A DNA stretch of 64,000 nt from Agreia sp. Leaf210. Lineage in GTDB: Bacteria > Actinomycetota > Actinomycetes > Actinomycetales > Microbacteriaceae. The stretch spans positions 372,001 to 436,000 of the forward strand of contig NZ_LMKK01000003.1 in assembly GCF_001421485.1 (NCBI RefSeq), read 5' to 3'. A model generated the notes under the pieces. That model did not search any database. It was given only the letters and a program-made list of their open reading frames with translations, and was not told the DNA's origin. Position numbers and translations under genes: made by a program. Below, piece by piece: positions 44,555 through 52,002 of the stretch (positions are counted from its first letter, which is position 1; each line of letters starts with the position of its first letter).

Positions 44555-46036
44555 ATGAGCGTTGACCGTCGTACCTTTCTCGTGGGCGCGGCCACCGGTG
44601 CGGCCGTGCTCGCCCTCTCGGCGTGCGTCGGTCCGCCGCGTCCCGCGCCGACTTCGGCGACGCCCACCCCGGTGCCGACTCCGGGCACGATACCGACGCC
44701 AAATGGGTTCATCCGGTCGAACTGGGCATCCGACCCCTTCTCCTTGGGAAGCACCAGCTATATCCCCGCGGGCTCGTCGCCGGATTCGCGGGAGACCCTG
44801 GCCGAGAGCGTCTCCGACCGCATCTTCTTCGCCGGCGAGGCGACGAGCAGCGATTTCCCCGGCACCATGAACGGTGCCCAGACCTCGGGTGAGCGAGCGG
44901 CCGCAGACGTGCTGCGCCAGGCATCCGAGGGTGAGCGAATCGGCATCGTCGGAGCGGGACTCGCAGGGGCGGCCGCGGCCAAGGCGCTCGTCGCCGCGGG
45001 TTACGAGGTCGTCGTCTTCGAGGGGCGCGATCGCGTCGGCGGTCGGGTGGATGCTCATGGCCCCGGAGACTGGCCGTTGGCCGTCGATCTCGGTCCGAGC
45101 TTCGTTCGCGGCGTCGACTCGTCGACCCTCGTTGATCAGCTCGGAGACGTCGACGTCGACACGGTGCCCGTCGACGCCACATCGCGGGTCCAGCTCACTC
45201 CCGCATCCGAAACTGTCCCCGACAACGCGGTGGGCCGCGACGCGGTCGACGCCGCTGTCACCTGGGGAGCGGCTCAGTCGCGAGACCCGAGTCTTCGAGA
45301 ATCGCTTGCTGGGGCGAACGGAACGTCCGTCGACGTGTCGGTGGACGAGATCGGCGTCAGCCCGGCGGCTCGCGTCGCGGAGTATGTGGACAGAACAGTC
45401 GTGACGACGCTCGGCGCGGATGCTGACGAGCTCTCGACCTGGTACGGACTCGACGATGCGGACAAGGGCCAGGGAGGCGATGCCTTTGTGGTCGGTTCGG
45501 CTCAACAGGTGATCGTCGATGCGCTCGACGGTGCTGATGTCGCTCTCTCGACGCCGGTGCGGGAGGTATCGCTCGGTGACGACGCCGTGCGCCTGAAGAT
45601 GGCCACGGGGGAGTCCATCCGGGTCGATCGGGTGATCGTGACCGTGCCGATCGGCGTTCTGCAGTCAGATTCGATCACGTTCGATCCGCCGCTTCCGTTC
45701 AGCCACAGGACGGCCATCGCCGCCCTCGGGTCAGGCGCGGTCGAGAAGGTGTGGCTGCGCTATGACACACCGTTCTGGACGCAGGAGGCAGCTTTCTGGA
45801 GTCTCGTCGTTGACGCGCCGGCGCCGTCGGATTCGACTCCGACCCCTTCGGCCACGGCTTCGGCCATGGCAGCCCCGATGATCACCCAGTGGATCAACCT
45901 CATGCCCCTCACGGGCGACGCGGTACTGATCGGCCTGGTCGGTGGCAGCGCCGCCCGGGCTTTCGCCGATCTCGGCGACGACGAAGTGCGGGACATCGCC
46001 CTGGCCAGTCTTCAGCCCTTCGTGCCGACGACGTGA
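44555..46036 (+). CDS. Tat/lipobox flavin amine oxidase with circularly permuted domain order
   Basis: 493 residues. The N-terminus carries a twin-arginine signal (RRTFLVGAATGAAVLAL) ending in lipobox LSAC, Cys24, so the protein should be exported folded and lipid-anchored. After a Pro/Thr linker comes, at about 56-120, the block that normally closes flavin amine oxidases (NWASDPFSLGSTSYIP, then RIFFAGEATS and GAQTSGERAA). Only then does the FAD-binding start appear: IGIVGAGLAG (130-138 region), Glu156 and VGGR (161-164). The chain ends at ALASLQPFV, where the missing block would usually follow. This order is a circular permutation. Substrate could be a polyamine or another amine; it overlaps the convergent membrane protein gene by 25 bases. 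Confidence 0.85.
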   Translation: MSVDRRTFLVGAATGAAVLALSACVGPPRPAPTSATPTPVPTPGTIPTPNGFIRSNWASDPFSLGSTSYIPAGSSPDSRETLAESVSDRIFFAGEATSSDFPGTMNGAQTSGERAAADVLRQASEGERIGIVGAGLAGAAAAKALVAAGYEVVVFEGRDRVGGRVDAHGPGDWPLAVDLGPSFVRGVDSSTLVDQLGDVDVDTVPVDATSRVQLTPASETVPDNAVGRDAVDAAVTWGAAQSRDPSLRESLAGANGTSVDVSVDEIGVSPAARVAEYVDRTVVTTLGADADELSTWYGLDDADKGQGGDAFVVGSAQQVIVDALDGADVALSTPVREVSLGDDAVRLKMATGESIRVDRVIVTVPIGVLQSDSITFDPPLPFSHRTAIAALGSGAVEKVWLRYDTPFWTQEAAFWSLVVDAPAPSDSTPTPSATASAMAAPMITQWINLMPLTGDAVLIGLVGGSAARAFADLGDDEVRDIALASLQPFVPTT

Positions 46037-46686
46037 CCACGACGTCGCGTCAGCGCTATCAGCCCCGCCGCTAGCCCGACGATGACGAGGAGGATCGCTC
46101 CCGAGTAGGCGGCGAACTCGAGCGGTCCGGACACCTGACCGGGATCGAGGAAGAAGTAGGGATACCAGCCCACGATCGAGCCGCGGATCATCGTGAAACC
46201 GCCCCACACGAGGGGATAGATGAGCACCAGCCACACGCGGCGCCACGGGATCTTCGTGCGGCCCGGGGCGAAGATCCAGTCGATGATCACGTACGACGGG
46301 ATCCAGAAGTGCAGGAGCTGGCTCGACCACGGAACCACGATGCGGTAGTTGTAGTCTCCCGCCTGGCTGACGATGAGCCCGAAGACGATTCCGGAGATGA
46401 TCGTGAAGGTGGCCGTGAGCATCCGTGCCGTCATGAGCCAGCCCGGGTCGGTCGAGCGTCTGAACGAGAGCCACGCTCCTATACCCAGCACCACGACGCC
46501 GGCGGCGTTGCTCTGATTCGTGAAGTAGGTGAAGTAGTTGACCGTCGAGAAGCTGCTGAAGCCGAGGATGTACTGAAAGTCGCCGACCAGGGCGACGACG
46601 CCGACGATCGCCACCAAGGCACGCGCCACCCCGAAGGCCGTGCGTGTTTTCGTCTGGCCGCTGACCGGCCTCGTACGCAACCGCAC
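46012..46686 (-). CDS. six-helix membrane protein, Pr6Pr-like
   Basis: 224 residues and about six membrane helices. The sequence pattern (FSTVNYFTYFTNQSN in the first loop, WSSQLLHFWIPSYVIIDW, LVLIYPLVWGGFTMIRGSIVGWYPYFFLDP) matches the actinobacterial Pr6Pr/FAR-17a-like membrane family. Conserved His, Trp, Asn and Arg in the membrane could form a hydrolase or carrier site, but the function is not known. GTG start. Its 3' end overlaps that of the amine oxidase gene. Confidence 0.8.
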   Translation of the reverse strand: MRLRTRPVSGQTKTRTAFGVARALVAIVGVVALVGDFQYILGFSSFSTVNYFTYFTNQSNAAGVVVLGIGAWLSFRRSTDPGWLMTARMLTATFTIISGIVFGLIVSQAGDYNYRIVVPWSSQLLHFWIPSYVIIDWIFAPGRTKIPWRRVWLVLIYPLVWGGFTMIRGSIVGWYPYFFLDPGQVSGPLEFAAYSGAILLVIVGLAAGLIALTRRRGHVVGTKG

Positions 46687-46691
46687 GCCGA

Positions 46692-48050
46692 CTAGAGTCG
46701 CTCGATCAGGGTTCTGTAGAACCGTATTCCCGACAAGAACGTGCTGACATGCATGCGTTCATCGATGGCGTGCAGAGTGGCGCGTTCTGCGGAGGACATC
46801 TCGAACGGTGTGAAGCGATAGACGTGCGAGCTGATGCTGGTGAAGTGGCGGGCGTCGCTCGCGCCGAGCATGACGTAGGGCGAGACGATGGCGCGAGGAT
46901 AGACGGCCGAGATCGTCTCCGAGAGGAGTTGCCACATCGCTCCTGTCGACGGCGACACGGGGGACGGTTCGCTCGGAGTGCTCGCCTCGATCACCACGAG
47001 AGGATCTCGGACGACACGTCTGATGTGTCTCAGCGTCGCGGCGACCGAGGAACCGATCGCGATGCGGGTGTTGACCACCGCGACGGCACGTTCGGCCAGA
47101 GCGTTGGCCGAGTCACTCGCACGAAGCTGGGTGACCGCGGCGGTGGTTCTGATCATGGCGTTCGTCTCATCGCTGAGACGTGCGAAGAGCGCGATGAGGG
47201 GAAGCCGAAGCGTGTCGGCCCGGGTGAAGACGAAACGGAGAAGGGGAGTCGAGTGGGCGCCGATGGTTCGGATCATCTCGATGGTGGGAGCCGGGATCGA
47301 CGCGGGGAAGGGCCGTCTCTCGAGGCGGACAAGCGCCCTGGCGAGTCTCGCCGTGGCCGTCAGACGCGGGGGAGTCGAGGCATGGCCGCCCGACTGCTCG
47401 ACCGTCAGGGTGATGTTGGCCATGCCCTTCTCGCTCACGCCCACCACAGCGGTCGGTCGGCTCACGCCGGGGAACACCTTCTCGACGACGGCACCGCCCT
47501 CGTCGAGTACGAGTCGCGGGTGCACGCCTCGATGCTCGAGTTCGCGCACGAGGGCCGCTGCCCCTGATCCGGCCGTCTCCTCGTTGTGGCCGAAGCTGAG
47601 GTAGACATCGTGCTCGGGAACGAAACCGGCCCCCAGAAGGCTTTCTACGGCTTCGAGGATCGCGGCGACCGCCCCCTTGTCGTCGAGGGTTCCCCGCCCC
47701 CAGATGATCCGGTCGGCCCCGCTGCCGGTCACGACCGCGTCGAACGGTGGATGCGTCCAGCCGGTCGCATCGTCGGCCGCGACGACGTCGTAGTGAGCCA
47801 TCAGAACGGTCTCGTCACCGGGCGATCGGCCGTGCCAGCGGAACAGGAGCGCGTACCCGTCGACGATGTCGAGCGAGAGGGCGGCATGAACCCGCGGGTA
47901 GAGGAGAGCGAGCGTCGAGGTGAATTCGTCGAACCGCGACCACTCGATCAGCGACTCGTCGAGGCGAGAGACAGTGGGGATCCGGATCAACGTCTGCAGG
48001 TGGTCGAGTGCCAGCGCATCGCTGTGCCGTGCGGCCGCCTCTTCTTCCAC
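46692..48050 (-). CDS. M20 family metallopeptidase
   Basis: 452 residues, PM20D1/carboxypeptidase S-like branch. Two-zinc site residues are visible in VLMAHYDVVAADD (His and catalytic Asp), GRGTLDDKGAV (bridging Asp), FGHNEETAGSG (catalytic Glu pair) and LDEGGAVVEK. A dimerisation domain lies between about 220 and 330. No signal peptide, so a cytoplasmic dipeptidase or amidohydrolase acting on N-acyl amino acids is likely. Leaderless GTG whose -10 box contains the stop codon of psuK. Confidence 0.85.
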   Translation of the reverse strand: MEEEAAARHSDALALDHLQTLIRIPTVSRLDESLIEWSRFDEFTSTLALLYPRVHAALSLDIVDGYALLFRWHGRSPGDETVLMAHYDVVAADDATGWTHPPFDAVVTGSGADRIIWGRGTLDDKGAVAAILEAVESLLGAGFVPEHDVYLSFGHNEETAGSGAAALVRELEHRGVHPRLVLDEGGAVVEKVFPGVSRPTAVVGVSEKGMANITLTVEQSGGHASTPPRLTATARLARALVRLERRPFPASIPAPTIEMIRTIGAHSTPLLRFVFTRADTLRLPLIALFARLSDETNAMIRTTAAVTQLRASDSANALAERAVAVVNTRIAIGSSVAATLRHIRRVVRDPLVVIEASTPSEPSPVSPSTGAMWQLLSETISAVYPRAIVSPYVMLGASDARHFTSISSHVYRFTPFEMSSAERATLHAIDERMHVSTFLSGIRFYRTLIERL

Positions 48051-48056
48051 ACCACG

Positions 48057-48062
48057 ACTTTA
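48057..48062 (-). promoter_or_regulatory. -10 box of leaderless M20 peptidase gene
   Basis: TAAAGT on the minus strand, six bases before the GTG at 48050. Its first three bases are the TAA stop of the upstream psuK gene. Confidence 0.55.
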
Positions 48063-49013
48063 CGCGGTGGGGCTTGGCCTGGCCCCAACGACGGCGACGG
48101 CGCGGGCTGCCGTGTCGAGACCGCGTGACACGGCTCGCTCGAGCACGTCGCGATCTCGGACGGGTTCGTGCAGCACGACAGAGAGGAAGGAGGCGCAGAA
48201 CGCGTCTCCGGCACCGGTGGTGTCGACAGCACGCGTGGCCTTGCTCGGAGCCGACAGACGGATGCCGTCGTTCGTTCCCAGAACGACGCCGTCACGGCCG
48301 AGGGTGAGGGCGACGAGCGGAAAACGCTCGACCAGAGACTCGACGATGGAGGGCGGATCGGACCGACCGGTGAGCGCCCGACCCTCGTCGAGATTCGGAA
48401 CGACGATGTCCGCCTCGCCGATGGCCTCGAGAAAGCGATCGCGGCCGAAGTCGGCGATGAAACCGGCCGATCCCGGATCGACGCTCACCGTGACATCCGC
48501 GTCGTGTGCACGACGGATGAGGTCGGGAAAGTCTGCCGTTCGTGCGTGCCGGAAGATCGAATACCCGGTGAAATGCAGGTGGTGAGCCCGCGCCAGACGT
48601 TCGGGACCGATGTCGCGCGGCGAGAGGGCGGCATTCGCTCCCCTCTGGGTCAGCATGGTCCGGGCTCCGTCGGCGGAGACGATCACGACGATCGCACCGG
48701 TCGGCAGATCTGGTTCACCGAGAAGGTGAGGACTGACCCGGGCCTCGACGAGGAGAGCGCGATGACGCTCGAGATCTGTGACGTGCACCCGGCCGACGAA
48801 GTCGACATGACAGCCCGCCCACGCAAGCCACGCCGCGGAATTCGCGGCAGATCCGCCCGCCGTGCGGACGATGCGGGCAGGGGTATCTGTGTCGGGCCGG
48901 ATATCACCCGACGGCGTGACGATGATGTCGTCGATCACGTCGCCGAACACGACGACGCGGGGCGAGCCAGCCGAGACGGGCGTTGCGCCGAGCTCACTCA
49001 CCACTTCACGCAC
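48060..49013 (-). CDS. psuK: PfkB family carbohydrate kinase, probable pseudouridine kinase
   Basis: 317 residues. The ribokinase fold shows the substrate-binding start VVVFGDVIDDIIV, GGSAANSAAWLAWAG, and the ATP/anion-hole signature DTTGAGDAFCASFL with catalytic Asp. PfkB motifs alone do not define the sugar; the assignment to pseudouridine rests on the adjacent psuG, whose coding end overlaps this start by 8 bases. It would phosphorylate pseudouridine to the 5'-phosphate used by PsuG. A ribokinase-like function is the alternative. Confidence 0.8.
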   Translation of the reverse strand: MREVVSELGATPVSAGSPRVVVFGDVIDDIIVTPSGDIRPDTDTPARIVRTAGGSAANSAAWLAWAGCHVDFVGRVHVTDLERHRALLVEARVSPHLLGEPDLPTGAIVVIVSADGARTMLTQRGANAALSPRDIGPERLARAHHLHFTGYSIFRHARTADFPDLIRRAHDADVTVSVDPGSAGFIADFGRDRFLEAIGEADIVVPNLDEGRALTGRSDPPSIVESLVERFPLVALTLGRDGVVLGTNDGIRLSAPSKATRAVDTTGAGDAFCASFLSVVLHEPVRDRDVLERAVSRGLDTAARAVAVVGARPSPTA

Positions 49014-49917
49014 GCACGCTCCACGCTGTCGCGATCTCGGCAGCGAGACGCACGTTGTTGCGTGCGATGTCGAGGTTCACCTCAAGGCTCTTGCCACCCG
49101 AAGCATCGACGATGTAGCCGAGGAGGAACGGCGTGACGGCCTTGCCATGCACTCCCGCTGCCTCGGCGGCCGCGAAGGCCTGTTCGAGAATACGGTCGTG
49201 CTCCTCGGGATCCCACTGCTGATGCGCGGGAATGGGGTTCGCGACCACGATTCCCTGACCATGCCCCAGCGCATCCTGGCTGCGCATGACCTGCGCGATC
49301 TCGGTCGCGGAGTCGACCGACCAGTCGATGGTGTGGCCCGACTCGCGCAACCAGAAGCTCGGAAAGTTCGTCGTCCGATATCCGATGACGGGAACTGAGA
49401 GCGTCTCGAGTCGCTCGAGCGTTGCCGCGATGTCGAGGACGCTCTTCACCCCGGCGGAGACGACGGCGACGGGCGAGATGGCCAGAGCGGAGAGATCAGC
49501 CGATTCGTCGAAGGTCTGCCCTGCGCCGCGGTGTACTCCGCCGAGCCCGCCCGTGGCGAAGACCCGAACGCCGGCCTTGCCGGCGAGATAGGCCGTCGCA
49601 GCCACCGTGGTGGCGCCACTGATCTGCTTGGCAGCGAGGATGGGCAGGTCGCGCACGCTCGCTTTCGCCATGTCCTCCGATGCGATCCGTTCTACACCCT
49701 CGGCGTCGAGGCCGATGCGAGGGATGCCATCGAGGACGGCGATCGTTGCCGGCGTGACGCCCTGCGCGAGGAGGATCTCCTCGAACTCACGAGCAGCCTC
49801 GAGGTTGCGCGGACGCGGCAGGCCGTGCGAGATGATCGTCGATTCGAGCGCGACGACAGGGCGTCCGTCGGCCAGCGCATCGGCGACCGCGGGAGAGACC
49901 CGGAAGGGCGTCGTCAT
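49006..49917 (-). CDS. psuG: pseudouridine-5'-phosphate glycosidase
   Basis: 303 residues. Splits the C-C glycosidic bond of pseudouridine 5'-phosphate into uracil and ribose 5-phosphate. Family landmarks: VVALESTIISHGLPRP, the catalytic Lys regions ILAAKQISGATTVAAT and AGVKSVLDIAATLE, ATGGLGGVHRG, and ANPIPAHQQW near the end. Length is normal. The frame is open far upstream, but ATG at 49917 is the natural start eight bases after a small gene of unknown function. Operon: unknown gene, psuG, psuK. Confidence 0.93.
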   Translation of the reverse strand: MTTPFRVSPAVADALADGRPVVALESTIISHGLPRPRNLEAAREFEEILLAQGVTPATIAVLDGIPRIGLDAEGVERIASEDMAKASVRDLPILAAKQISGATTVAATAYLAGKAGVRVFATGGLGGVHRGAGQTFDESADLSALAISPVAVVSAGVKSVLDIAATLERLETLSVPVIGYRTTNFPSFWLRESGHTIDWSVDSATEIAQVMRSQDALGHGQGIVVANPIPAHQQWDPEEHDRILEQAFAAAEAAGVHGKAVTPFLLGYIVDASGGKSLEVNLDIARNNVRLAAEIATAWSVRA

Positions 49918-49925
49918 GCCCAGAG

Positions 49926-50333
49926 TCAGCCGAGTCGCTCGCGGAGGGCGGCGACGGGGTCGGCGGCCTGGAGGACACCGGGCCCGAATCGGAGCACGGT
50001 GACCGTGTGGGAGACAGGGCCGGCGCCCGCGGAGAGACGGGTCGCGATCGTCGCCCGCTCCCAGATGAGGATGGCCTCCTGCGCCAACTGAACCGTCAGG
50101 GCGAGCGGTTGCGTGTTGCCCACACGCTGAGCCGGCAGCGAGTAGCCGCCCAAGGCCGCGAGGGAATCGTAGATATCGGACACCTCTCGCTGCGGCAACG
50201 GAGCCGACGCCTGAGGCTGGAAGACGGCGACGAAGAGACGGGCCGCGAGTTCGACGGGGTCGGCGTTCCAGACGCCTTCGGGGCCGGAGAAGAGGGCGGG
50301 CGAGGGGGCGCCGAAGGGCACAGGTGAGGTCAT
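49926..50333 (-). CDS. conserved-looking hypothetical protein, first gene of psuG-psuK operon
   Basis: 135 residues, not recognised. It is soluble, with no signal peptide; the middle (YDSLAALGGYSLPAQRVGNTQPLALTVQLAQEAILIWERA) looks alpha-helical. There are no Cys or His clusters. The codon pattern and a clean leaderless promoter support it as a real gene. It ends 8 bases before psuG, so it is co-transcribed with pseudouridine catabolism and could be an accessory or regulatory protein. This is inference from position only. Confidence 0.65.
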   Translation of the reverse strand: MTSPVPFGAPSPALFSGPEGVWNADPVELAARLFVAVFQPQASAPLPQREVSDIYDSLAALGGYSLPAQRVGNTQPLALTVQLAQEAILIWERATIATRLSAGAGPVSHTVTVLRFGPGVLQAADPVAALRERLG

Positions 50334-50339
50334 AAGGAA

Positions 50340-50345
50340 AACTTA
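50340..50345 (-). promoter_or_regulatory. -10 box of the psu operon
   Basis: TAAGTT on the minus strand, six bases before the ATG at 50333. Confidence 0.5.
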
Positions 50346-50400
50346 GCGCCGCGGCCGGTCTCGAACAATCGACATGGCCATGAAAGTCGGGCACGTCGAC

Positions 50401-50406
50401 CAGACT
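50401..50406 (+). promoter_or_regulatory. weak -10 box of epimerase gene
   Basis: CAGACT, six bases before the ATG at 50413. It departs from TANNNT at the first base but keeps the spacing. Confidence 0.35.
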
Positions 50407-50412
50407 GGATGT

Positions 50413-51423
50413 ATGACTCCCGCTTCGCCAGACCCGCTCTCCACCCGTCGCGCCGTTCTTGCCGGTGCCAGCGGTTTCATCGGGGGAGTGCTGCGACAGG
50501 AGCTCCTGGCTGAGGGATACGAGGTCACACTCGTCGGCCGGTCGGCGCCGGCCGTCTCCTGGCACGACACGGCGGCGATCGATGCCGCCATCGACGGCGC
50601 GGCGCTGGTCATCAACCTCGCCGGAAAGAGCGTGAACTGCCGGTATACAGCGAAGAACAGGTATGAGATCCGGCGATCCCGTGTCGATACCACCCGCATT
50701 CTGCGCGACTCCATCTCACGCGTCGCGTCGCCGCCGCCGCTGTGGCTCAATTCGAGCACGGCCACCATCTACCGGCACGCTGAGGATCGGCCGCAGACCG
50801 AGTCCGACGGCGAGATCGGCACGGGCTTCTCCGTATCGATCGCCACAGACTGGGAGGACGAGTTCTTCGCTGGCGAGCTTCCCCAGACGAGGCGGGTGGC
50901 CCTGAGGATGGCGATCGTGCTTGGCCGCGGCGGCGCACTGACACCACTCATCCGCGTCGCCCGGCTCGGACTGGGCGGAACGCAGCACGACGGGTGGTGG
51001 TTCCGCTCTCTCTTCGGTTCGGCCGCCCGGCGCCGCGCTGGCGTCTGGCACGAGAAACGGGGCACCGAGGGCCTCCAGAAATTCAGCTGGGTGCACGTCG
51101 ACGACGTCGTCGCGATCGTGCGGTTCATCCGTGACCGACCGAATATCGACGGCGTCGTCAACGTCTCTGCCCCGGAGCCGAGCGACAACAGGCGGCTGAT
51201 GGCTCTGCTTCGGCGCAACGTCGGTGCGCCGGTCGGGCTGCCGGCCTACAGATGGATGCTCGAGGTCGCCATGTCGGTGCTGCGGACAGAGACCGAGCTC
51301 ATCCTGAAGAGCAGATGGGTCGTGCCCGAGCGGCTACAGAACGCTGGTTACGTCTTTCAACACAGCACTCTGGAGCACGCGTTGGACGACCTCGCGCGAC
51401 CGGCGCCCACGGCGACACGTTAA
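50413..51423 (+). CDS. TIGR01777-type NAD(P)-binding epimerase family protein
   Basis: 336 residues, SDR39U1/YfcH-like. AVLAGASGFIGGVLRQEL is the dinucleotide-binding start; INLAGKSVNCRYTAKNR is the very characteristic second motif of this family, followed by LWLNSSTATIYRHAED and FSWVHVDDVVAIVRFI. Biochemical role is unknown across the family; some members sit with cell-division or fatty-acid genes. In-frame ATG at 50374 would add 13 residues, but the shorter start fits the leaderless spacing. Confidence 0.85.
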   Translation: MTPASPDPLSTRRAVLAGASGFIGGVLRQELLAEGYEVTLVGRSAPAVSWHDTAAIDAAIDGAALVINLAGKSVNCRYTAKNRYEIRRSRVDTTRILRDSISRVASPPPLWLNSSTATIYRHAEDRPQTESDGEIGTGFSVSIATDWEDEFFAGELPQTRRVALRMAIVLGRGGALTPLIRVARLGLGGTQHDGWWFRSLFGSAARRRAGVWHEKRGTEGLQKFSWVHVDDVVAIVRFIRDRPNIDGVVNVSAPEPSDNRRLMALLRRNVGAPVGLPAYRWMLEVAMSVLRTETELILKSRWVVPERLQNAGYVFQHSTLEHALDDLARPAPTATR

Positions 51424-51435
51424 GCTGTCGGCACG

Positions 51436-51792
51436 ATGTCGCAGCGCTATCCGAACCCCTCTTTCGCCCGTCTCGCGCTCGCGCCCGGACTTCTCGCGGC
51501 CATCCTGCTGCTCGCAGGAGTCGCCCTGATAGACAGCGAATGGTTCACGATCTTCCGATACGCGGTCAGCATTCTCGCCGCCATCATCGGTGTCTTCGCG
51601 TTCCAGGCCAAGCAGTGGTGGTGGCTGCCTGCTCTGGCCGCCATCGTCGTTCTCTGGAACCCGATCGTGCCGCTCGAGCTCGAGCTGTTCGTCTGGCAGA
51701 TCCTGCACCTCGCGGCTGCGGTGGTCTTTGTTGCCGCCGGTCTCTTGATCAAAGTGCCCCAGACGCCCGAGAGGCCGATCACCCGCCGTTGA
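51436..51792 (+). CDS. small membrane protein, DUF6804-like
   Basis: 118 residues with about four membrane helices (12-32, 37-55, 60-78, 85-105). The stretch AIVVLWNPIVPLELELFVWQILHLAAAV has the NPIVP...W...LH pattern that I associate with small actinobacterial DUF6804 proteins. Function unknown. It begins 13 bases after the epimerase gene; TAAGCT ends 9 bases before the ATG, so it may have its own transcript. Confidence 0.7.
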   Translation: MSQRYPNPSFARLALAPGLLAAILLLAGVALIDSEWFTIFRYAVSILAAIIGVFAFQAKQWWWLPALAAIVVLWNPIVPLELELFVWQILHLAAAVVFVAAGLLIKVPQTPERPITRR

Positions 51793-51826
51793 GTCGACCT
51801 CGGCGCGTGCGCGGCGCGCGGTGACG

Positions 51827-51832
51827 TAGACT
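51827..51832 (+). promoter_or_regulatory. -10 box candidate of SNF2 helicase gene
   Basis: TAGACT 170 bases before the helicase ATG. If used, the leader is about 160 bases, long for this genome. The ribosome site AGGAGGA lies at 51994-52000. Confidence 0.35.
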
Positions 51833-52002
51833 GTCTGCAGGCCGGGCCGCTTCGCTCTCCCCGTCGACCGTGACAATGTCATGTTGCTCGACGCCTACTC
51901 CCGGCCCGCACGACCGCACCGATCCCGGCCAGGGATCGTTATTCGGCATCGTCGTCCACAGAGGGAGCACGGACGGCGGGGCCCACACTCCACAGGAGGA
52001 GC

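Noticed and set aside
49918-50565. Upstream extension of the psuG frame
   Set aside because: The extra part runs through the neighbouring small gene and divergent epimerase gene in another frame and has no psuG-like content; ATG 49917 is natural.
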